A DNA stretch of 45,603 bases, from contig JAPPFC010000007.1 of NCBI GenBank assembly GCA_028824015.1, forward strand, positions 1 to 45,603, read 5' to 3'. Under the pieces are notes generated by a model, which saw only the letters and a program-made list of their open reading frames with translations, was not told the origin of the DNA and ran no database searches. Positions 32,626-41,136 of the stretch are shown piece by piece. Every line of letters begins with the position of its first letter. Position 1 is the first letter of the stretch. The stretch is from a bacterium. Its GTDB lineage: Bacteria; Actinomycetota; Acidimicrobiia; Spongiisociales; ZC4RG35. A program made the position numbers and the translations under genes.

Positions 32626-34119
32626 ATGAACACGATCACACATTGGATCGGGGGCGCTCCCTGGACGGGTGCCTCAGACAGGACAGGACCGGTCTACAAC
32701 CCGGCCACCGGACAGCAGACGGCTGCCGTGGCATTCGCCGACGAGGCGGCGATCGACGCCGCAGTGTCGACCGCCAAGGAGGCGTTCACCGAGTGGGGCC
32801 GAACTCCGATCACCAGGCGCCAGAACATCATGTTTGCGTTTCGAGAACTGATGGCATCCCGCCGGCTCGACATGGCAAGGCTGATCACTGCGGAACACGG
32901 AAAGACACTCGACGATGCCCTGGGCGAGGTGCAACGTGGCCTCGAAGTCGTGGAGTTCGCCTGCAATATCGCCCATCTCCTCAAAGGGGAATACTCCGAG
33001 CAGGTCTCTACCGGTGTCGACACATTCACCACGCGACAGCCTCTGGGCGTCGTGGCGGGCATAACGCCGTTCAACTTCCCGGCCATGGTACCCATGTGGA
33101 TGTATCCGATAGCCATCGCCTGTGGCAACACCTTCATCTTGAAGCCGTCCGAGAAAGACCCTTCGGCGTCGGTTCTGGCGGCGGAGTTGTTCGCCGAGGC
33201 CGGACTGCCGGACGGGGTGTTCAACGTGGTTCACGGCGACAAGGTGGCGGTGGATGCGCTCTTAACCCATCCTGATGTAGCCGCCGTCTCCTTCGTCGGG
33301 TCCACGCCGATCGCTCGCTACGTGTACGAGAAGGGGACCAAGCACGGCAAGCGGGTCCAGGCCCTGGGTGGGGCCAAGAACCACATGGTGGTCCTGCCCG
33401 ACGCCGACATGGACCTGGCCGCCGACTCGGCGGTGTCCGCCGGGTACGGATCCGCCGGGGAACGGTGCATGGCGATTTCGGTGGTCGTCACCGTGGGCGA
33501 TGCCGCCGACGCCCTGATTCCGAAGATAGAGGAGCGGATCGCCGACCTCAAGGTGGCGCCCGGGTTCGATGAGGGATCCGAGATGGGGCCCCTCATCACC
33601 AAGGAAGCCCAAGACCGTGTCGCCGGATATGTCGATGCCGGGGAGGAGGCAGGCGCCAGGCTGGTGGTCGACGGCCGGGACTTCAAGGTCGACGGCCACG
33701 AAGACGGCTTCTTCCTGGGACCCACCCTGTTCGACCAGGTGACCCCTGATATGTCGGTGTACACCGACGAGATCTTCGGGCCGGTCCTGTCGACCGTGCG
33801 GCTCGACTCCTACGGCGAGGCCATCCAGTTGATCAACGACAATCCGTTCGGGAACGGGACGGCCGTGTTCACCAGTGACGGCGGCGCTGCCCGCAAGTTC
33901 CAGAACGAGGTGCAGGTGGGCATGGTCGGCATCAACGTGCCGATCCCGGTCCCTCTGTCGTTCTACTCCTTCGGCGGCTGGAAGAACTCGATCTTCGGGA
34001 CCCATGCCATCTACGGGCCCGAGGGCGTGCACTTTTATACCAGGCAGAAGGTCATAACCAGCCGGTGGGCGGACCCGATGCACCGGGGAGTCGACCTCGG
34101 CTTCCCCAGGAGCGACTAG
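32626..34119 (+). CDS. mmsA: CoA-acylating methylmalonate-semialdehyde dehydrogenase
   Basis: 497 residues from the ATG at 32626; a GTG three bases earlier is in frame. GGAGGAG lies at good distance upstream. It belongs to the aldehyde dehydrogenase superfamily: VVAGITPFNFPAMVPMWMYP (typical of MmsA, with PMWM), LKPSEKDPSAS, FVGSTPIARYVYEKGTKHGK, LGGAKNHMVVLPDADMD and the catalytic Cys in GSAGERCMAISVVV. The KRVQALGGAKNHMVV phrase and the absence of the usual Glu before it separate MmsA from other members. It converts malonate or methylmalonate semialdehyde with CoA and NAD to acetyl- or propionyl-CoA, in valine, beta-alanine, uracil or inositol breakdown. That would suit a pathway ending in beta-alanine-like fragments from the neighbouring cyclic-amide genes. 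Confidence 0.95.
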   Translation: MNTITHWIGGAPWTGASDRTGPVYNPATGQQTAAVAFADEAAIDAAVSTAKEAFTEWGRTPITRRQNIMFAFRELMASRRLDMARLITAEHGKTLDDALGEVQRGLEVVEFACNIAHLLKGEYSEQVSTGVDTFTTRQPLGVVAGITPFNFPAMVPMWMYPIAIACGNTFILKPSEKDPSASVLAAELFAEAGLPDGVFNVVHGDKVAVDALLTHPDVAAVSFVGSTPIARYVYEKGTKHGKRVQALGGAKNHMVVLPDADMDLAADSAVSAGYGSAGERCMAISVVVTVGDAADALIPKIEERIADLKVAPGFDEGSEMGPLITKEAQDRVAGYVDAGEEAGARLVVDGRDFKVDGHEDGFFLGPTLFDQVTPDMSVYTDEIFGPVLSTVRLDSYGEAIQLINDNPFGNGTAVFTSDGGAARKFQNEVQVGMVGINVPIPVPLSFYSFGGWKNSIFGTHAIYGPEGVHFYTRQKVITSRWADPMHRGVDLGFPRSD

Positions 34120-34149
34120 GCGGGAGGCCGGCAACGGGTTGCGGGTGCT

Positions 34150-35451
34150 CTAGCGGGTAGCCCGGCGCCCGTCTTCAACCACGATTCGACCGCCGACGAT
34201 GACGTGCCTCACGCGGGTGATGTCGTCTCTGTCGACCACCACCATGTCGGCAACGCAGCCAGGCTCGATCAGTCCCTTCCGGGGAGCTAGCCCGGGGATG
34301 ATCCGCGCGGGAGAACTGGTGGCCAGCCTCACACCCTGGGGGAGGGAGATCACCCCACCTTCCACAGCCTTCTGGATGAACAACAGGATGGCGTCGTGAT
34401 AGCCACCCGAATAGTCAGTGGACAGCACGTCCACCAGCCCCTCCGAAAGAAGGGCGAAGGCGGTCTGCGGACTGGGCTCCAGTTGGGCTGCGCCGAAATG
34501 GTCGGCGGTGATCACCTCCACGTAACCCCCGTGATCCCTGACTACCCTCGCAATCCGGACCGCCTCCTGGGGTGTTGCGTGGTAGTTGCAGTGCAGTGCC
34601 ACCAACTTGTCGCCAATCTCCCGGGCGACCTCCCGGACCACATCATATGTGTCCGGTTCGGTGTGGCAAAGGGCGGGTATCCCCAACCTCGGCGCGTAGT
34701 CGATGGTCTCCAGTATCGCCTCCTTGGCCGCCGCCATCGGCTCGACACTGGTCTCTCTCACCAGAGTCTTCGCTTCGTCCAGCGTCATCGGTCCCAGTCC
34801 CGCCCTCTTGAGGATCAGAGCCATGGCGACGTCGTCTCCCGACAGGTAAGCGGCATCCAGAGCGAGTGCGTCGCTGACCGAGATCGGCCGCTCAAGCCTC
34901 AGATTCTTCTCGTACGTGGCGCCGGTCGTGGCCCAGGAGCCGACTTCTCCCATGGCCACCGCGCCCGATGACACAGCTTCGGCGGCGGTGAATCCGCGGT
35001 GGTACCGGGGGAGCCGGTTGCCTCCCATCTCCCCGGAGGCGACGTTCTTCGGCGTATGGAGGGTCGCCATCTTGACATTGACCGGATGGAGCTTGTTTGT
35101 GGCGTCGTTCTCGAACGGCAGGGCAAAGCCGTCCAGGCTGAGCACGGTGGTTGTCCCCTGTAGGAGGTGGGTGTCGAGGTTGGCGAGAATCCTCTCTATG
35201 GGAGCGCCCTCTCTCGGGAGCCCCGGACAGAGCGGTCCGAAGCTGACCACGTGGCTGTGGATGTTGATGAGCCCCGGGAGTATGAGACCGCCGCGGGCGT
35301 CGAGGACCCGATGGGAGTACACCCGGTAGGGGAGGTGCCGGATCCTGTGAAGTGCGGTGACCAGTCCGTCTTCGGTCGTGACGGAGGCGTCCTCCAGGTA
35401 CGTCCGCCCGTCACCGGTGACGACATGCCCGTTCACGACATCGAGCCGCAT
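34150..35451 (-). CDS. Amidohydrolase family protein
   Basis: 433 residues from the ATG at 35451 with GGGGGA upstream; the frame is open to 35490. GLILPGLINIHSHVVSFGPL gives the HxH metal pair, and LVALHCNYHATPQEAVRIAR and STDYSGGYHDAILLFIQKAV give later His and Asp ligands. The end RLATSSPARIIPGLAPRKGLIEPG, CVADMVVVDRD is the standard beta-sandwich ending of imidazolonepropionase/adenine-deaminase-like enzymes. It hydrolyses or deaminates a C-N bond of an unknown substrate. It is convergent with mmsA and divergent from the VOC gene at 35621, and stands as a single-gene unit. Confidence 0.88.
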   Translation of the reverse strand: MRLDVVNGHVVTGDGRTYLEDASVTTEDGLVTALHRIRHLPYRVYSHRVLDARGGLILPGLINIHSHVVSFGPLCPGLPREGAPIERILANLDTHLLQGTTTVLSLDGFALPFENDATNKLHPVNVKMATLHTPKNVASGEMGGNRLPRYHRGFTAAEAVSSGAVAMGEVGSWATTGATYEKNLRLERPISVSDALALDAAYLSGDDVAMALILKRAGLGPMTLDEAKTLVRETSVEPMAAAKEAILETIDYAPRLGIPALCHTEPDTYDVVREVAREIGDKLVALHCNYHATPQEAVRIARVVRDHGGYVEVITADHFGAAQLEPSPQTAFALLSEGLVDVLSTDYSGGYHDAILLFIQKAVEGGVISLPQGVRLATSSPARIIPGLAPRKGLIEPGCVADMVVVDRDDITRVRHVIVGGRIVVEDGRRATR

Positions 35452-35620
35452 TGCGTTCCCCCAGGTCGGCATGGATAAAACAGTGCCCATGAGGGACTCT
35501 AGCTTTTCGCCTGCTTACCAGTACCTCCAGTTGAGGGAGGAGTTACAGCCATTGTCTCCGCCACAACCCCAACACCTCGTTGTACAGTTCCGGACACATC
35601 GCTAACAAAGGCAGGCGTCG

Positions 35621-36151
35621 GTGAAGTCCGGAAGCGGATTCGGTGAGACAGTTGGCCGAGAGGTCCCCATCCTCGGCGGGAAGCCGGTGGGGCAGATCGG
35701 CATAGTCGTCAAGGACATCGATCGCGCCCTCGACATGTACGTGAAGATGTGGGGTCTCAAGGGCTGGCAGGGATTCGTCTACTCATCCGACAACGTCCGC
35801 TCCCTCAGCTACCTGGGGGAGCCGGCTGATTATGGAATGAAGGTCGCTTGGACCGGCGCCAATCCTCAGGTCGAGTTGGTCCAATCGCTGGCCGGTCCCA
35901 ACATCTACGAGGACTGGCTGGAGCGGCGGGGGGAGGGTCTCCACCACCTGGGGATCATGGTCGACTCGATCGAGAGCGAGGTTGAGGTGATGCAAGAGGC
36001 CGGTTACGAGATGCTGATGGCGGGCTTCGGCCACGGGTTGGACGGAGACGGCGGATTCGCCTATTTCGACACCGAACCGCAACTGGGCGTGATCATCGAA
36101 CTGATCGAGGCGCCGGCGCGGCGGCGACCTCCGGATTTCCTTCCTGGCTGA
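35621..36151 (+). CDS. VOC superfamily (glyoxalase/bleomycin-resistance fold) protein
   Basis: 176 residues from a GTG. GQIGIVVKDIDRALDMYVKM and GLHHLGIMVDSIESEVEVMQ are the two beta-alpha-beta units of the VOC fold, and AYFDTEPQLGVIIELIEAP supplies the last metal-binding Glu. The layout and length resemble methylmalonyl-CoA epimerase-like and dioxygenase-like members, so it may epimerise, isomerise or cleave a small substrate. It is divergent from the amidohydrolase. An epimerase role beside mmsA would be neat but is not shown by the sequence. Enzymatic function unknown. Confidence 0.82.
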   Translation: MKSGSGFGETVGREVPILGGKPVGQIGIVVKDIDRALDMYVKMWGLKGWQGFVYSSDNVRSLSYLGEPADYGMKVAWTGANPQVELVQSLAGPNIYEDWLERRGEGLHHLGIMVDSIESEVEVMQEAGYEMLMAGFGHGLDGDGGFAYFDTEPQLGVIIELIEAPARRRPPDFLPG

Positions 36152-36270
36152 GGAGGAGCGGCGTTCGATTGCTGGGCGCCTGCCGTAGCTGTGAAAACAG
36201 CTGGTGAGTCGGGAAATGAGGTTCTGAGTAGCCACAGATTAATAGTGGGTGTCTTCTAAAATTTGGTGGC

Positions 36271-36531
36271 ATGATCTACGCCGTCATTCTCGAGCATGAT
36301 CCACCCGTGCCTTTGGAGGACCTCGTTCGGGAACACTGGGTGGAGTACCGAATAGTTGCGTCCAATGTGGTTCTCGTCCAGGATGACGAAAAGACTCTGA
36401 ATGAGATCGCAAAGGCAGTTGGCATCGGAGCTGAGGTCGGCGATCCCGGCATGGTGGTTTCCTTGGGTGGGCTTTACAGCGGATATCACAACGTGGAGTT
36501 ATGGAATTGGCTGGAGAGGGCGATGCATTGA
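36271..36531 (+). CDS. Small protein of unknown function
   Basis: 86 residues, MIYAVILEHDPPVPLEDLVR, with alternating strands and helices (YAVILEHD, REHWVEYRIVASNVVLVQDD, ISIGAEV-like middle) and a C-terminal GGLYSGYHNVELWNWLERA. No family recognised with confidence; the mixed alpha/beta pattern resembles small ferredoxin-fold proteins. It is in lower-GC DNA than the catabolic genes. Its TGA stop overlaps the TTG start of the next gene, so the two are likely co-translated. Confidence 0.6.
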   Translation: MIYAVILEHDPPVPLEDLVREHWVEYRIVASNVVLVQDDEKTLNEIAKAVGIGAEVGDPGMVVSLGGLYSGYHNVELWNWLERAMH

Positions 36532-36758
36532 CTCAACAACCTCGGGGAGAGGCTCCTGCGTACGTACATGCTCCCCTGTCATCAATCGAGCAGAGACTGA
36601 GTCGGATCGACAGGCGCCTATCAGACCGGCTGGACAGAATCGAGGGCCGTTTGGGCAGTGTGGAGAAGTCTGTATGGAGACACACCGGAATCATTGCGGC
36701 TTTCGGGGTTTTGACGCCTGTGCTTGTCCTGTTCGTCAACTGGTTACTGACCAGATAA
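36528..36758 (+). CDS. Small coiled-coil protein with C-terminal membrane anchor
   Basis: 76 residues from the TTG at 36528, which overlaps the previous stop as TTGA and has GGAGAGGG seven bases upstream; an ATG at 36501 is a less likely start. Residues 17-45 form a heptad-like coiled coil (LSSIEQRLSRIDRRLSDRLD, RIEGRLGSVEKSV). The last 25 residues are one membrane segment (TGIIAAFGVLTPVLVLFVNW, then LLTR). The plan resembles XhlA-like or holin-associated phage proteins, and also many small membrane effectors. It forms a two-gene unit with the 86-residue protein. Function unknown. Confidence 0.65.
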   Translation: MTQQPRGEAPAYVHAPLSSIEQRLSRIDRRLSDRLDRIEGRLGSVEKSVWRHTGIIAAFGVLTPVLVLFVNWLLTR

Positions 36759-36930
36759 GTACCCTACGCACTCTCTGGCGGCAGCCGAATCCTCCGGCAG
36801 GTCAGGTGGGTGTGTTGACCGAGTGACGCGAGAAAGGTTCGGACCGACAGAACTCGTCCGCGATCCCATCGAAGCTGACGTCACCCGAAACAGCTCACCT
36901 GAAGTTCCCGAGTGTGGGGGAAGCTGCACG

Positions 36931-37404
36931 TCAGCGCCAGTGTCCGAGTTTCGCTTGGTATCTCGCAAAACTGGCCAACCGGTCCGCGGTTTCGTTGAGG
37001 AGATGACCGGTGTGGGCCTTCACCCGTTCCCATTTGATGTCCTTCCCAACTAGGAGCGCATCTATTTGTTCTATCAGGTCGTTGTTCTTGAGTGGGCGGT
37101 TCTTCGCTCTTCGTTTGCCTCCCTCTCGCCACCCGTTGAGCAAGTCAGTGAAGATGTTTATCACGAGATACTCCGCTTGGATCAGCAACGGCCTGTCGGG
37201 ATGTGCCTTCAGCAACATCAGCACAGCTGTCAATTCCATGCGGTTGTGATTCGTTTCTGGATGGTTTCCCCACCCCCAGGTCCCTTCGTTGGTGACCCAT
37301 GCCCAGCCGCCTGATGCTGGTCCTGGGTTGTCCGCTGACCCGTCCGTAGCTGCTATCAGTCTTGATACAGGACGACCAGACCTGTCATAGCAATCCGCCC
37401 GCAT
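36931..37404 (-). CDS. RNase HI-like protein with a substituted catalytic aspartate
   Basis: About 157 residues from the ATG at 37404, preceded at seven bases by TACACT, a -10-like box that would give a leaderless message. The RNase H fold is clear: ATDGSADNPGPASGGWAWV (first Asp), NRMELTAVLMLL (Glu), and KAHTGHLLNETADRLASFAR (His loop and final Asp). However, the third carboxylate, in TDSQYV of the family, reads QAEYLV here; the codon at 37174-37176 is GCG (Ala). A neighbouring Glu could compensate partly. Activity may be lost or changed. DNA around it is lower in GC than the operons. It is not coupled to neighbours. The start could also be the TTG at 37428. Confidence 0.8.
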   Translation of the reverse strand: MRADCYDRSGRPVSRLIAATDGSADNPGPASGGWAWVTNEGTWGWGNHPETNHNRMELTAVLMLLKAHPDRPLLIQAEYLVINIFTDLLNGWREGGKRRAKNRPLKNNDLIEQIDALLVGKDIKWERVKAHTGHLLNETADRLASFARYQAKLGHWR

Positions 37405-37488
37405 TGAACCGAGTGTAAAAGGCTCCAAGGAAGCCGGTGGAGAAGCCGCTCTCCTCTGATCCGTGGCGGAGTTACCATCGAGTCTCTT

Positions 37489-38868
37489 GTGGAGAAGAAG
37501 CAGGCAATCGAGGCAGGATTGGCGGCCCGGGCCGGTCTAAGGCTGGTTGGTTTCGGTGTGGCCGTGGCGGTTGCGGCGGCATGCGGGTCGGGGAGTCAAC
37601 CAACACCGGCTGTTACCTCGACCGAACCTACGACGGCGGCCACCACCTCAACTGCCGTGGGGGCCAGCAGTATCGAGGGAGTGTCCGGGGAGGCGCGTTC
37701 ACTCCTTGACAGTTGGCGGTCGGCGGTGTTGCACTCCGGCGGGGTGTGGCCGGGCTATGACCTTGCGGCCATCCCCACGGTGTTGGTCTCCCTCGACGTC
37801 GATGGAAGAGTTGTGACGGTGGTGGCTTTCAACCACCCGAATCCGGAAGCTTTGGGTAGTGAGATTCGCCATATTGATGTGGACGGCCACCAGGTGGCAG
37901 TCATCGGCCAGGTAGCCGATCCCGAGAGACTGGCGTCCATGGCGCCGTTCGACTTCTTCGCGGACGTCGGCGGCGCGGACACCTTCGTGCTGGTCGGTCA
38001 ACGTGGAGAACCCGGCAGGGAACCCGGCACTCCCGAGTTCATCGCAATGGTTGTCCACGAAGCTTTCCATCGGTACCAGTTCGACGAGTGGGTCCCGGAC
38101 ACCGTCTCCCAGGACGTGGCCGGGTACGACTTCTCGCCCGAGAACCTTGAACTGGTGCTGCTGGAGAACCGCATTCTGATTGCCGCCTACCAGGCAGACA
38201 GGCTTTCTGAGACCGAGCGCCTGGGTCGCCAGTTTGCTGCCGTGCGCGCCGCTCGGCATCAACGGGACCCCAGGATGGTCCTTGACGAGCAGCAGGAACG
38301 CATGGAAGGATCCGCTCGCTGGATCGAACACGGCATCGGTGATGCGATCGGCAACCTCTACACCTCGACCAACCACACCAGCGAGCTTGGCCTGCTCGAC
38401 CAGAACCTCGATGATCCCACCGCGGTCCTGGGCAGCGTCAAGTCGTTCTTCGGCTTCGGCCGTTTCTACAGCAGCGGGGCGACCCAACTGGCGCTACTCG
38501 ACCGTCTTGATGTGTCGGGCATCGACGTGGCCCAGCGACTCCGGAACGGGGACACGCCGGCACAACTCCTGGCACAGCGCGTGGAACCGCTGGAGGACGT
38601 CGAAGCCTTGGTGGTTGCGGCCCGCACAGAACATGACCCGGAAGGCCAGTTGGGTAGAGAGGCCGCAAACCTCGCCGAACTGGCTGCCGGCGAGGAGGCA
38701 CCGAGCTTCGGCGGAGGAGACGACGCCCCGGATACCTCCGCCGGAGGGTTCGAACTCACCGACGATCAGATAGCGTGTCTCCAGGACCACGGTCTGGATC
38801 TCAGTGGCGACGCCTTCACGATTCCCGAGGAAGTTGACCGTGCTTGTTTCGGTGAGACAGAGCCTTGA
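37489..38868 (+). CDS. Putative zinc metallopeptidase lipoprotein
   Basis: 459 residues from a GTG with no clear ribosome site. The signal peptide ends in the lipobox VAAAC (Cys32), followed by a Thr/Ala/Pro linker. The middle carries HEAFHRYQ (HExxH at 190-194), and about 80 residues later MEGSARWIEHGIG, whose Glu273 is a likely third zinc ligand, as in gluzincins. The C-terminal quarter is acidic with few motifs (FELTDDQIACLQDHGLDLSG) and may bind a partner. It is probably an outward-facing, membrane-anchored protease or a relative that binds without cutting. I do not recognise a named family. It stands alone between the RNase H-like gene (divergent) and the Dpp operon (convergent). Confidence 0.7.
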   Translation: MEKKQAIEAGLAARAGLRLVGFGVAVAVAAACGSGSQPTPAVTSTEPTTAATTSTAVGASSIEGVSGEARSLLDSWRSAVLHSGGVWPGYDLAAIPTVLVSLDVDGRVVTVVAFNHPNPEALGSEIRHIDVDGHQVAVIGQVADPERLASMAPFDFFADVGGADTFVLVGQRGEPGREPGTPEFIAMVVHEAFHRYQFDEWVPDTVSQDVAGYDFSPENLELVLLENRILIAAYQADRLSETERLGRQFAAVRAARHQRDPRMVLDEQQERMEGSARWIEHGIGDAIGNLYTSTNHTSELGLLDQNLDDPTAVLGSVKSFFGFGRFYSSGATQLALLDRLDVSGIDVAQRLRNGDTPAQLLAQRVEPLEDVEALVVAARTEHDPEGQLGREAANLAELAAGEEAPSFGGGDDAPDTSAGGFELTDDQIACLQDHGLDLSGDAFTIPEEVDRACFGETEP

Positions 38869-38929
38869 TCCGATCCGGTCGGTCCGTTATCCACGCGGCC
38901 CGTTGGGCACAGATCCCTGTCTAACCCCG

Positions 38930-39934
38930 TCAGCCGGGTGAGCGCAGGCCGGTCGATTCCACGAATTCGCCGTTTTCGATGATCGGGACGCCGTCGAGGG
39001 TGAGGTTGGCTTCCAGGAGGATGCCGTCCATGTGGCCTGTGGCGCTTGTGCCTCCGCCCAGTTGGGGTGCGGTGTTGGCGCCGAAGGCCACCACCACGCC
39101 TCCGTAGTAGCTCTCCCAGGCGGCGAGGTCGAACGACTCTAGGTCGGCTCTCGGGTCGAATCCGAAACCGAGATGGGCCACCACGTAGAGGTTGGGGTCG
39201 TCGAACTGGCGGATCCAGCGGTCGAAGGTCCGGGCCTCCTCGTGGTCGGTGTCGATGTGGACGATCCGTCCGGCTTCCACCTCGACTCGGATCGGCCTCT
39301 TGGTGGTGTAGCAGTACTGCGGGAAGAGGATCATCGGGCCGTTGAAGTAGACCACTCCTTCTACGGTCTCCACCTCCGGAGCGCAGTTGATCATGCACAC
39401 CCCGTAGCTGTCCCACTGTTGCGACTCCCACACATAGCCCCGCTGGGCATGCCACGGGCTGTCGCCCCGCCTGCCCCGCAGGTCGGTCCCCAGGGGACTG
39501 GTGATGTGGATCTCCTGGGTGTCGGCGGTCAACGCCTCGGAGACGTCGGCTCTCCACAGGATGTCGTCGGTGGGAGGCCGGTCGATGATGGAACGCTCCG
39601 GCACCAGGACCTGCAGAATCCTCGCGCCCGCTTGGATAATCGGGGGCAGTCCGGGTGCATACAGCCAGGTGTTGGAGGCCAGATCGAAGATGATGTCGGC
39701 CGATCTCATGGCGGTAAGCGCCACCTCGGGCGGATCGGTCTCTGGGAACCGGGCTGTGGCCCGGATCAGGGTGACGTCGGCGCCGGTGGCCAGGGCGGCC
39801 GCGTACCAGGCCTCGACCATCGCCGGATTCTTCTCCGAATCGGTGTAGACCACCACCCGTTCATCCGCGGTGACCTGGCAGCGCCGCACCGATTCCAAGG
39901 CTGCTTGGAACAACTCGGGAAATCCCACATCCAT
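38930..39934 (-). CDS. NicX/M29-like metal enzyme (dihydroxypyridine dioxygenase or aminopeptidase fold)
   Basis: 334 residues. The fold matches the M29 aminopeptidase/NicX group: an N-terminal Rossmann-like part (RVVVYTDSEKNPAMVEAWYA, LIRATARFPETDPPEVAL), GTDLRGRRGD in the middle, and the metal region YVVAHLGFGFDPRADLE with His254 and GTSATGHMDGILLEANLTLD with His301 and Asp303. NicX, the 2,5-dihydroxypyridine 5,6-dioxygenase, uses two histidines and one aspartate with the last two as HxD; that His-HxD arrangement is seen here, whereas M29 peptidases use more Glu/His ligands. A ring-cleaving oxygenase or a related hydrolase is therefore likely. It starts in a TAATG overlap with the preceding amidohydrolase. 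Confidence 0.72.
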   Translation of the reverse strand: MDVGFPELFQAALESVRRCQVTADERVVVYTDSEKNPAMVEAWYAAALATGADVTLIRATARFPETDPPEVALTAMRSADIIFDLASNTWLYAPGLPPIIQAGARILQVLVPERSIIDRPPTDDILWRADVSEALTADTQEIHITSPLGTDLRGRRGDSPWHAQRGYVWESQQWDSYGVCMINCAPEVETVEGVVYFNGPMILFPQYCYTTKRPIRVEVEAGRIVHIDTDHEEARTFDRWIRQFDDPNLYVVAHLGFGFDPRADLESFDLAAWESYYGGVVVAFGANTAPQLGGGTSATGHMDGILLEANLTLDGVPIIENGEFVESTGLRSPG

Positions 39935-41136
39935 TAGCTCACTTCCTCTCTTACCGAACCGTCGGAGACCAGTGTCTCTCCGTCGATCATCACGAACCGG
40001 ACCGACCGCAGCACATTCAGATCGTCCAACGGGTCGCCGTCCACCGCGATGATGTCGGCGGCCTTGCCCTCCTCCAGCACCCCGAAGTCGGGACGCGGCG
40101 AGATGACCAGGGCGGCGTCACGGGTGGCCGACTGGATGGCCCGGTAGTTGTCGATACCGAAGGTGGTGAAGATGATCATCTCGTCCACGATGTCGCCGAA
40201 CCCGTCGGTGCCGGCCGCGAAGTGGACCCCCGCCTCCAGGGCATGGCGGAAGGACTCGAGGTGAGGCTCGAGGATCGCCTCGGCGATCGGGATCCAGGTC
40301 TCGGGCATCCCGTACTCGATGCCGTGGTGGTAGATGCCCTGCATGGTGGAGAGGGTGGGCACCATCGCCACCCCGTTGTCGGCCATGTACTTGGCTTGAT
40401 CGGCGTTCAGGTAGATCCCGTGCTCGATGCAGTCCACCCCCGCCTCCAGGGCGTTGGAGATTCCGGGAACCCCGTCGGCATGGGCGGTGATGCGCCGGTC
40501 GGCCGAGTGCACCGCCTCCACGGCCGCGGCCATCTCCACCACCGACAACTCCGGCTGGGAGGGAAGCTCTCCCTCCCGGGTGATCCCCACCCCTCCCGAG
40601 GCGATGATCTTCACGAAGTCGGCCCCCGCCTTGAGCTGGGCCCGGGCGGCCTTGCGGGCCTCCCAGGGGCCGTCCACCTCCACTCCCGACATCGAACCGT
40701 GGCCGCCGGTCATCACCACCACCCGTCCGGCGCACACCATCTTCGGGCCCAGGAGGTAGCCCTCCCGGACGGCTCGGCGGATCATCAGATCGATGTGCCC
40801 CGGCGCTCCGGGGATCCGGGCGGTGGTCACGCCGATCCGCACCAGCCGGCGAGCGTGGTAGGTGCCCACCAGGGCAAACATCATGTCGGGCTCCACCACG
40901 CTCGGGTCGCCGATCGCGTAGCGATCGTGCCCCGAGAGGTGCTCGTGGCTCTCGATGAGCCCCGGCAGCAGCGTGGCCTCGCCGAGGTCGAGGACCTCGT
41001 CGTCGGGCTCCCGGATGTCATCGGCCCGCCCCACCGCCACTATCTTCGACGCCCTCACCCGGACTCCGCCATTGGCGATGGGCGGGCGGTCCCCGCCGGT
41101 CAGGACCTGTCTTGCTTGCAATATGGTGACGCTCAT
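39934..41136 (-). CDS. Amidohydrolase family protein (imidazolonepropionase/prolidase-like)
   Basis: 400 residues from the ATG at 41136, which overlaps the ATPase stop as ATGA; the open frame upstream is not coding. The metal ligands are in LLPGLIESHEHLSGHDRY (HxH), GADFVKIIASGGVG (carboxylated Lys), RITAHADGVPGISNALEAGV and DCIEHGIYLN (His residues) and HFAAGTDGFGDIV (Asp). This is the pattern of amidohydrolases such as Xaa-Arg/Pro dipeptidases and imidazolonepropionase-like enzymes that cut amide or cyclic C-N bonds. Downstream of a peptide-type importer, it probably hydrolyses the imported compound; a dipeptide or a small amide are both possible. Confidence 0.88.
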   Translation of the reverse strand: MSVTILQARQVLTGGDRPPIANGGVRVRASKIVAVGRADDIREPDDEVLDLGEATLLPGLIESHEHLSGHDRYAIGDPSVVEPDMMFALVGTYHARRLVRIGVTTARIPGAPGHIDLMIRRAVREGYLLGPKMVCAGRVVVMTGGHGSMSGVEVDGPWEARKAARAQLKAGADFVKIIASGGVGITREGELPSQPELSVVEMAAAVEAVHSADRRITAHADGVPGISNALEAGVDCIEHGIYLNADQAKYMADNGVAMVPTLSTMQGIYHHGIEYGMPETWIPIAEAILEPHLESFRHALEAGVHFAAGTDGFGDIVDEMIIFTTFGIDNYRAIQSATRDAALVISPRPDFGVLEEGKAADIIAVDGDPLDDLNVLRSVRFVMIDGETLVSDGSVREEVS

